The notes below the pieces were generated by a model, which did no database searches, had not been told where the DNA came from, and worked only from the letters and a program-made list of their open reading frames with translations. A DNA stretch of 64,000 bases from Streptomyces poonensis (GTDB lineage: Bacteria > Actinomycetota > Actinomycetes > Streptomycetales > Streptomycetaceae): NCBI RefSeq assembly GCF_014650915.1, contig NZ_BMVW01000014.1, positions 150,126-214,125 of the forward strand, given 5' to 3'. Shown here in pieces: positions 42,884-49,312 of the stretch (positions are counted from its first letter, which is position 1; the number at the start of each line of letters is the position of its first letter). A program made the translations under genes and the position numbers.

Positions 42884-44149
42884 CTACCGAGCCGCCCGCC
42901 GGGGACGCCGGTCCGGCACGGCCTGTTCCGGCCGACGGGCGTCGGCGGCCGGCAGGGTGATCTCGAAGCGGCATCCCGCGCCGGCATTACGGACAGTGGC
43001 GTGTCCGGCGTGGGCCTCGACGATGCCGCGTACGATCGCGAGCCCGAGTCCCGCGCCGGTGTCCCCATGCCGCAGCCGTCCCGCGGCGGCGGCACGAGGA
43101 GGGGACGTCATCCCGTCCGCCACGCCCACGGAGGTACCAGGGGAGGCCGGCATCGTCTGCCCGGGTGGCGTACGGGCCCGGCCGCCGCGCCAGCCGGTGT
43201 CGAACACCCGCGGCAGGTCCTGCTCGGGGATGCCTCCGCAGCCGTCCTCGACCGTGAGCACCACCCGGTCGTCCCGGCGGCGCGCGCTCACCGCGACGGT
43301 TCCGTCGGCAGGTGTCGCCCGGATGGCGTTGACCAGCAGGTTGCCGAGAACCCGGGTGATGCCCTGGCCGTCGACCCGGACCGGAAGGGGCGCGATGCCG
43401 CCGTCCAGCAGCCGTACCCCTCGCTCGTCCGCGAGCGGCCGGGCCGTGGCGAGGGCGTCGTCCACCAGGTCGTAGACCGAGACCCGGGTCAGGGTCAGCT
43501 CCAGGGACCCGGCCTGGATGCGGGACAGCTCGAAGAGGTCGTCGACCATGCCGGAGAGCCGCTCGACCTCGGTGCGGATGCGGGCGTGGTAGCGGCCCGG
43601 GTCGGGCGCGACGCCGTCCTCCAGGGCCTCCGCCATCGCGCGCAGTCCGGCGAGCGGGGTGCGCAGATCGTGCGAGATCCAGGCGATCAGCTCGCGCCGC
43701 GACGCGTCCAGCGACCGCTCGCGCGCCTGGGCCGCCTTCAGCCGGGTGCCGGTCTGCTCCAGGGCGGCGGCGAGTGCGGCGAGTTCGGCGGTGGGCGGGT
43801 CCGCCGGGGCCACGAAGCCGGCCTCGCTGCCGACGGTGGATGCCGCGGCCGCCAGTTCCCGGCTGCCCGCGGCGATCCGGCGCCCGAAGAGCAGTGCCGC
43901 GGCGAGGGAGATCGCGCCCGACACGGCGACCACGATCAGCACCACGCGGAAGTCGTGTCCCGACAGGAACATCTCCAGTGCCACCGCGACGGTGCCCGCC
44001 GCCATGGCGACGACGGCGAGCGCGGCCACCGCGAACATCGACAGGACGACCGAGCGGCGGCGCAGCAGGGTGACGGCGGGGACGGCGAGCAGCCCGGCGA
44101 GCAACGCGCCGAGGGCTGCCAGGGCGACGATGACCAGCATGTCGATCAT
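42884..44149 (-). CDS. Sensor histidine kinase (HisKA)
   Basis: 421 residues. Two N-terminal membrane segments (LVIVALAALGALLAGLLAVP; VVLSMFAVAALAVVAMAAGT) and a third (VVLIVVAVSGAISLAAALLF), a short HAMP-like linker, then the H box WISHDLRTPLAGLRAMAEAL. The N box NLLVNAIRATPADG and G boxes (DGCGGIPEQDL; DTGAGLGLAIVRGIVEAHAG) are complete. ATG 44149 overlaps the response regulator stop as ATGA, so translation is coupled. Pairs with the adjacent OmpR-type regulator. No large sensor domain, so it probably senses the membrane or acts through DM13. Confidence 0.92.
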   Translation of the reverse strand: MIDMLVIVALAALGALLAGLLAVPAVTLLRRRSVVLSMFAVAALAVVAMAAGTVAVALEMFLSGHDFRVVLIVVAVSGAISLAAALLFGRRIAAGSRELAAAASTVGSEAGFVAPADPPTAELAALAAALEQTGTRLKAAQARERSLDASRRELIAWISHDLRTPLAGLRAMAEALEDGVAPDPGRYHARIRTEVERLSGMVDDLFELSRIQAGSLELTLTRVSVYDLVDDALATARPLADERGVRLLDGGIAPLPVRVDGQGITRVLGNLLVNAIRATPADGTVAVSARRRDDRVVLTVEDGCGGIPEQDLPRVFDTGWRGGRARTPPGQTMPASPGTSVGVADGMTSPPRAAAAGRLRHGDTGAGLGLAIVRGIVEAHAGHATVRNAGAGCRFEITLPAADARRPEQAVPDRRPRRAAR

Positions 44150-44898
44150 GGTCGGAGGTTCCTGTCGCCTGCCTGTGTCGCCCCGTGTCCGGGCGGGTCC
44201 AAGCGGTATCCGGCACTCCACACGGTGCTGATGAGTTCCGGGGCAGCCGGATCGTCCTCGACCTTCTCACGCAGCCGCCGTATGTGCACGGTGACGGTCG
44301 ACACGTCGCCGAAATCCCACCCCCACACATGCCTCAGCAGTTCCTCGCGGGAGAACACCTGGCCGGGATGGCGCAGCAGAAAGAGCAGCAGGTCGAACTC
44401 GCGCGCTGTCAGGGCCAGCTCCCGGTCGCCGCGTACGGCTCGCCGCGCGGCCGGGTCGACGGCCAGGTCACCGGCGCGCAGGGCCGCCGCGGCGGCAGCG
44501 GGCGGCGGTGCCTCGGCGCGGCGCAGCACGGCGGCCACCCGGAGGACCAGTTCGCGCGGGCTGAACGGCTTGGTCAGGTAGTCGTCCGCGCCCAGCTCCA
44601 GCCCCAGGATCCGGTCCGCCTCCTCACCGCGCGCGGTCAGCATCACCACCGGTACCGGCGGCCCGGCGCCCGCCCGCAGCCTGCGGCACACCTCCAGGCC
44701 GTCCAGACCGGGCAGCATCAGGTCCAGGACGACCAGCTGCGGTCGCAGGGCCGCGGTCAGCTCCAGGGCGGCGAGGCCGTCGGCGGCGTGCGCGATCTCA
44801 TAGCCTGCGCGGGTGAGGTAGCCGGTGACGACCTCGGCGACGGTCGGGTCGTCCTCGACGACGAGGACGCGGCGGGCGGGAGCGGGGCGGGCGTTCAT
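44146..44898 (-). CDS. OmpR/PhoB-family response regulator
   Basis: 250 residues. Receiver domain with acidic pair VVEDDPTV, phosphoacceptor Asp in LVVLDLMLPGLDGLEV, Thr in MLTARGEE, and Lys in GADDYLTKPFSPREL. After an Ala-rich linker of about 15 residues, the winged HTH reads LALTAREFDLLLFLLRHPGQ, VSTVTVHIRRLREKVEDDP. Starts 4 bp after the DM13 gene and overlaps the kinase. Classic two-component partner; targets unknown. Confidence 0.95.
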   Translation of the reverse strand: MNARPAPARRVLVVEDDPTVAEVVTGYLTRAGYEIAHAADGLAALELTAALRPQLVVLDLMLPGLDGLEVCRRLRAGAGPPVPVVMLTARGEEADRILGLELGADDYLTKPFSPRELVLRVAAVLRRAEAPPPAAAAAALRAGDLAVDPAARRAVRGDRELALTAREFDLLLFLLRHPGQVFSREELLRHVWGWDFGDVSTVTVHIRRLREKVEDDPAAPELISTVWSAGYRLDPPGHGATQAGDRNLRP

Positions 44899-44902
44899 CG
44901 GG

Positions 44903-45469
44903 TCAGCCCGTCACCCGGGCGAGGTCGGCGGCGCCGAACGAGACCGAGAACCGCTCGCACCAGATCACGGCGCTGCGGAACGCGGACAGGTCTGTACCGG
45001 CCGGGACGGTGTAATTCTGGTTGCCCAGGTTGCCCTTGAGCTTCCCGAGGGCGACCGCCCCGTCCCCGAGCCCCTCCTTCACCGCGTCGGCGTCCCGGGT
45101 CGACAGGTAGACCCGTACATCCGGCCCCTCGGAGGTCATGAGGTCCTCCAACCGCAGCACCTGGCTTCCGTCCAGGAGCCGGACCGTGCGGGCGATGCCG
45201 CTGGTGTCGTGTTCATGGGTGACGAAACGGCCTTCGGTGAGGTCCACCGGATGCCGGTCCCCCGTCGACGGCTCGCCGCCCTTCATACCGGCCTCGTCCT
45301 CCCTCTGCGTCCCTTCCTGCACCGCGGGGCCGGCGGCGGTCGGCAGGGCCTCGTTCACCGTGGTGTCGGTGAACGCCTTCCAGGGCTGGAAGAGCCAGAG
45401 CCCGATACCGGCGGCGAACGTCAGCAGCAGAACGACGGGCACGACGGTACGGCGGGACACACGGAACAC
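44903..45469 (-). CDS. Membrane-anchored DM13-domain protein
   Basis: 188 residues. One N-terminal membrane segment (VVPVVLLLTFAAGIGLWLFQ, then PWKAF), a linker, and a DM13 domain: DLTEGRFVTHEHDTSGIART, VRLLDGSQVLRLEDLMTSEG, LSTRDADAVKEGLGD, LGKLKGNLGNQNYTVPA and FRSAVIWCERFSVSFGAADL. DM13 has a conserved Cys proposed to function in electron transfer. GTG 45469 is preceded by AGGAGG at 45475-45480. It is the first gene of an operon with a response regulator and kinase, so the system may sense extracytoplasmic redox. Confidence 0.88.
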   Translation of the reverse strand: MFRVSRRTVVPVVLLLTFAAGIGLWLFQPWKAFTDTTVNEALPTAAGPAVQEGTQREDEAGMKGGEPSTGDRHPVDLTEGRFVTHEHDTSGIARTVRLLDGSQVLRLEDLMTSEGPDVRVYLSTRDADAVKEGLGDGAVALGKLKGNLGNQNYTVPAGTDLSAFRSAVIWCERFSVSFGAADLARVTG

Positions 45470-46742
45470 CTGGACCTCCTGCAAGGGGGGAGCGGGCCGA
45501 CCGCTCACGGCCGCCCCATCATGAGCCCAGCAAACCCGCACACTCTTCGCCGGGGTACCGGCGAGCATGCCTCGTAATACACCGGTAATCAGCCGGGCCG
45601 GCACGGGCAGTTGGAATCCTGGCCCGGGACAGACCGTACCTACACCGCCCCGGACGGCACCACCGTCCTCTCCGACACCGCCGGAGCCCACGTCGTCTGT
45701 CGTAGAAACCTCGGTGGACAGGCGATGCTGTGTTGAAGCAGGGCATCGCCCTCGTTGTCGGTGATTACTTCCGGGATGATGGCGGCTGTTTGTGGTGACG
45801 CGTTCGGTCCTCGGGAGATACTCGCCCGTGGCGCCGGGGAAGTGGTGGCGCCTTCCTTGACCAGCAAGATCAACCACCACATGATCCTCACGGCTTCTTG
45901 TGATGAAGACTCAAGGGGACGGGTGGGGCAGCTCGACACCGGCCCGTCCGTCCCGGGACGGGCCGGTCCTCCGCTGGTCAGGCGTGCGGAGCGGGGTGGA
46001 TACAGCGATGAGCGGTGCGGCTGCGGTGCTTCCCTGAAGCCGATGGATGGTCCTGCTGCTGAGCTGGGTGGCGGTCGGCGCCCTCCTCGGGAACCGTCCC
46101 TTCCTTCACTTCCTCGCCCTCGTGGTGACACTCCTCGCCGTTTCCTGGTGCGCCCTCTCGCTCTTCTGGAGCGGCCCACCTACGACTGCCCCAGCGGCGT
46201 ACCCCCGTGGTGGCCGGACATCGCCCCCGTCCCGGGGTTCTGAGGGAGCCGACGACCGGCAGGGGCTCGGGGCGGCGGCGATGTCGTCCTCGACCGCCGC
46301 ACCGGGCCGTACCGTGACCGGGCCCTGCCTGCGCGGCTGTGCGTTTCCCTGCCACAGGATGCCGCGGTGGCCGGTGACCGGCGGCCGGTCGGTCCGCAGC
46401 TGAGCCGGCCCTTGTCCGTACGGCCGTGCCCGCACCGAAGCCCGTAGCGCTTGAGAACGCCTGTACAGCCTCCGACCTCAAGTACTTCCCGGCGGTCAGC
46501 CGGCCGCCGGGGCACCGGGCAGGTCCCGGTCCTGGCTCCCGTCTCGATACCGGATTCGGTCACCTGGTTTGACGTGCGGTTTCCTGATCGTTTAGCGTCG
46601 TCAGCGGCCGTCGGCAAGCCGTCGGCCCACAGGCACGCCCAGCCGGTAGAGCGGCATCAGCGCCGTAAGCCCGGACCGAGTCGCCAGGACCGTTGTCGCG
46701 TCCGAGGCGGGGACGTGTCCCCTCATACGGAGCCCGCCAGTC
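45470..46742. other. Intergenic stretch between the DM13 operon and the GH114 gene
   Basis: About 1270 bp. Apart from the small membrane-protein remnant at 46047-46243, I find no assignable gene, RNA or repeat. The stretch at 45700-45900 has lower GC and long plus-strand frames (CGDAFGPREILARGAG; SKINHHMILTASCDEDS) that look once-coding but match no family I know. Confidence 0.4.
46047..46243 (+). pseudogene. Small membrane protein, frameshifted
   Basis: ATG 46047 opens a frame with two hydrophobic segments (VLLLSWVAVGALLGNRPFLH; ALVVTLLAVSWCALSLFWSG). Shortly after, the expected ending TYDCPSGVPPWWPDIAPVPG is found in a different frame with a stop at 46243. One indel near 46175 would join them into a product of about 65 residues. 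I recognise this only as a type of short streptomycete membrane protein. Confidence 0.4.
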
Positions 46743-47594
46743 ATGCGTCACAACCGGTTTCCCGCCCGTCGGGCCGCCACGCTGCTCGCGGCGTCGGCCG
46801 CACTCGCTTCCTTCCTCACGGCCTGTTCGGGCGACGCCTCCGACGACGCCCAGGATGCGGGTGGCACGGACAAGGTCACGCTTCCCCCGGTGCACGCCGG
46901 GTTCGACTACCAGCTCGGCGGCCCCTACGTCCCGCCGAACGGCACGAAGATCGTCACCCGTGACCGCACGGCGTCGCCCGTGCCCGGCCTCTACAACATC
47001 TGCTACGTCAATGCCTTCCAGGCCCAGCCGGACGCGGAGCAGGACTGGGACTCCGATCTGCTGCTGCGCGACGGCGACGGCGACGTCGTCATGGACGAGG
47101 ACTGGGGCGAGGCGATCCTGGACATCGGCACCGCCGCCAAGCGCGAGCGGATCGCCAGGAAGGTCGACGGCTGGATCGACCAGTGCGCGTCCAAGGGCTT
47201 CCAGGCGGTCGAGCCGGACAACTACGACAGCTACACGCGGGCCCCCGACGACCTGCTCAGCGCGAACGACGCCAAGGCGTTCCTCACCCTGCTCGCCACT
47301 CATGCCCATAAGAAGGGTCTGGCCATCGGGCAGAAGAACACCGTCGACCTGGCTCCCGCCCGCAAGGAGGTGGGCCTCGACTTCGCGGTGGTCGAGGAGT
47401 GCGGCGCGTACGAGGAGTGCGGTGACTACGTCGACGCCTTCCGCGACAACGTGATGGTGATCGAGTACACCGAGCGAGGACTGGAGCGCGCGTGTGAGAG
47501 CTGGAGCGACGACATCAGCATCGTCCGCCGCGACCTGGACGTCGTGACGGACGGCGACTCCGGCTACGTACGCGAAACCTGCGACGACGTGTAG
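46743..47594 (+). CDS. GH114-family endo-alpha-1,4-polygalactosaminidase-like lipoprotein
   Basis: 283 residues. Lipobox ALASFLTACSGDASD predicts a lipid-anchored exported protein. The TIM-barrel core carries HAGFDYQLGGPYVPPNGTKI, GLYNICYVNAFQAQ, DEDWGEAILDIGTAAKRERI, GFQAVEPDNYDSY, LLATHAHKKGLAIGQKNT and DFAVVEECGAYEECGDYVDA, the acidic active-site pattern of GH114. These enzymes cleave galactosaminogalactan-type polymers. ATG 46743 follows GGAG with fair spacing. No neighbouring sugar transporter or regulator is seen. Full length. Confidence 0.88.
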   Translation: MRHNRFPARRAATLLAASAALASFLTACSGDASDDAQDAGGTDKVTLPPVHAGFDYQLGGPYVPPNGTKIVTRDRTASPVPGLYNICYVNAFQAQPDAEQDWDSDLLLRDGDGDVVMDEDWGEAILDIGTAAKRERIARKVDGWIDQCASKGFQAVEPDNYDSYTRAPDDLLSANDAKAFLTLLATHAHKKGLAIGQKNTVDLAPARKEVGLDFAVVEECGAYEECGDYVDAFRDNVMVIEYTERGLERACESWSDDISIVRRDLDVVTDGDSGYVRETCDDV

Positions 47595-47618
47595 GGACCT
47601 GCCTGCTCCGCTGTGCCG

Positions 47619-48114
47619 CCCGCCGGTCCACTGGTCCCACGCTGACGCGGACGAAACCGCGCGGGCGATCGGCACCTCGAACTTCTACCCGGACCGACTC
47701 GTCGACCACAACGAGGTGGGGCCCGCGGTCAACCAGATCGAGGCCCACCCCTTCTTCCAGCGTCACACCGACCTCTAGGTGATGCGCGAGCGCGGCGTGC
47801 AGATGACCGCCTGGGGCCCGCTCGGCCAGGGCCGCGCCGATCTGTTCGATCACCCGGTGCTCACCGCGATCGCCGAGGCACACGGCAAGACCGTCACGCA
47901 GGTGGCCCTGCGCTGGCTGCTGCGGCGCGGCATCGCGGTCATCCCGAAGACCGTGCGCCCGCAGCGCATGCGCGAGAACCTCGCCGTCTTCGACTTCGCC
48001 CTCACCGGCGACGAACTCGCGGCGATCGACGCGCTCGACACCGGCCACCGCGGCGGACCGGACCCCGAGTCGATCACCCTCGCCGAGCACGGCGCGGAGA
48101 TCCCCGAGGCCTGA
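47619..48114 (+). pseudogene. Aldo/keto reductase, truncated with an in-frame TAG
   Basis: The frame starting near 47619 reads IGTSNFYPDRLVDHNEVGPA and VNQIEAHPFFQRHTDL, then TAG at 47776-47778, then MRERGVQMTAWGPLGQGRAD, VTQVALRWLLRRGIAVIPKT. Those are the middle and C-terminal blocks of an AKR. The N-terminal half with the catalytic Tyr and Lys is absent and replaced by the GH114 end. A 111-residue piece starting at GTG 47779 could be translated but lacks the active site. Confidence 0.82.
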
Positions 48115-48130
48115 CCGGCGCAACCGCTGA

Positions 48131-48164
48131 GGGGCCGCACGGGCCACGGGACTCGTGCGGCCCC
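48131..48164 (+). terminator. Hairpin after the aldo/keto reductase remnant
   Basis: GGGGCCGCACG (48131-48141) and CGTGCGGCCCC (48154-48164), perfect 11-bp arms, 12-nt loop, 17 bp after the stop. Confidence 0.82.
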
Positions 48165-48204
48165 GCCTCACCCGCCTCCCCCCGCCCACGCAAGGAAGGA
48201 CTCC

Positions 48205-48420
48205 ATGCACCACGATGCGGCCTCGACCGCCCATGTGCTCGTCATCGGCGGCTCCCTGGCCGGGCTGATGGCCGGCATCGCGCTGGCCAGGCAGGGCCAC
48301 GAGGTCATACTCCTGGAGCGCGCCGACCGCCACCGGCCGTCCGGCGCCGCGCTGTCCGTCAGTGAGTCGGCGCTGCGCACCATCCTCGGCCCGGAACACG
48401 CGATCAGGCAGCTCGAAAAT
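48205..48420 (+). pseudogene. FAD-dependent monooxygenase, N-terminal fragment
   Basis: From ATG 48205 (GGAAGGA upstream) the frame shows an FAD motif VLVIGGSLAGLMAGIALARQ and GHEVILLERADRHRPSGAAL, then SVSESALRTILGPEH. After about 70 residues it changes abruptly to unrelated sequence (ENVDESWQRWRS) at about 48415. The rest of the enzyme is missing, so it cannot bind substrate. The join with the GNAT region downstream looks like a deletion junction. Confidence 0.75.
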
Positions 48421-48505
48421 GTCGATGAGAGCTGGCAACGCTGGCGCAGCTGTGACTGCAGGGACGGTGTCGAGCGCCCGTGCGGGCCCGTGCGAGGATC
48501 GCGAC

Positions 48506-49036
48506 GTGAATGATCTGCACTTGCGCCTCGCCGGCGACACCGACCTCGCCACTCTGGTTCGACTGCGCGACGACGCTGCCCGCTGGATGCTTGCCCAGGG
48601 CATTACCGGCCAGTGGCAGCCCGGCCAGCTGGATGAGGACCACTTCCGCCGGTCCATGGCGACTGGTGAGGTCTGGCTTGCCGAGGCCAATGGCCGCGTG
48701 GCCGGGGCCTGGGAGCTGTGGTGGGAGGACGAGGACGCCTGGGGACCACAGCCGCCGGTGGCCGGCTACGTGCATCGGCTGATGGTGGACCGCAGCAGCG
48801 CCCGGCCGGGGACGGGGCGGTTTCTGCTGAGCGCTGCGGAGCGCCGCGTTGCTGCGGCGGGGCGGGCGGTCGTGCGTCTGGACTGCCTGGCCGACAACAC
48901 ACGCCTGAACGCCTACTACCTGGACGCCGGATACCGGGTCGTTGGCCACAAGGCAGGCAAGCCGCAGCCGGGCGGTGCGCCCAAGTCATTCACGCTCCTC
49001 GAGAAGACTTGCGGGCCTGCGGTGAGGGCTGAGTGA
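48506..49036 (+). CDS. GNAT-family N-acetyltransferase
   Basis: 176 residues. The acetyl-CoA fold is visible: GEVWLAEANGRVAGAWELWW, PVAGYVHRLMVDRSSARPGT (beta-4 and pyrophosphate loop, here a shortened R-x-G-T-G), RFLLSAAERRVAAAGRAVVR, LDCLADNTRLNAYYLDAGYR. GTG 48506 is chosen because it gives the normal N-terminus; AGGATC lies upstream. Substrate unknown. It lies just after the truncated monooxygenase, with an IS remnant following. Confidence 0.82.
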   Translation: MNDLHLRLAGDTDLATLVRLRDDAARWMLAQGITGQWQPGQLDEDHFRRSMATGEVWLAEANGRVAGAWELWWEDEDAWGPQPPVAGYVHRLMVDRSSARPGTGRFLLSAAERRVAAAGRAVVRLDCLADNTRLNAYYLDAGYRVVGHKAGKPQPGGAPKSFTLLEKTCGPAVRAE

Positions 49037-49181
49037 CTATGGCCGGAGGAGCCCGCCTGCTGCGGCCTTGACCGTGCGGAACCCGACTCCGTATGCACGC
49101 ATGAAGGCTCGGTACGGCATCTTGGCCCGGGCCCTGCGGCGGATCGCCGCGTACGGGTCGACCTTGGACTTCGGTGGCGCC
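49037..49181 (-). pseudogene. IS21/Mu-type transposase, N-terminal remnant
   Basis: From ATG 49181 the frame reads MAPPKSKVDPYAAIRRRARA, KMPYRAFMRAYGVGFRTVKA before a stop at 49037. This is the N-terminal HTH of a Mu/IS21-like integrase (relatives: KSKVDLYAAIRRDVRAGMS). The rest is lost. The dispersed repeat at 49219-49312 lies directly upstream of this start and may be its element end. Confidence 0.7.
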
Positions 49182-49218
49182 ATCGCTGCCTCATCCCGCA
49201 GAGCACGTCCCTGCCCCC

Positions 49219-49312
49219 ACCGCAAGTCCTCGGGTGTCGCCAGAACTCAGAGACATCGCCCTCCGTCGAAACCGGGCGTTCTCAGCTCTGAGCGACAGGT
49301 GGTGTCGGATCC
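49219..49312 (-). repeat. Dispersed ~95-bp repeat, copy 2
   Basis: Reverse-strand match to 13708-13801, ungapped and roughly 75% identical by eye. It overlaps the 3' end of the LAL regulator (to 49282) and precedes the IS21-type remnant start by about 40 bp. Confidence 0.65.
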
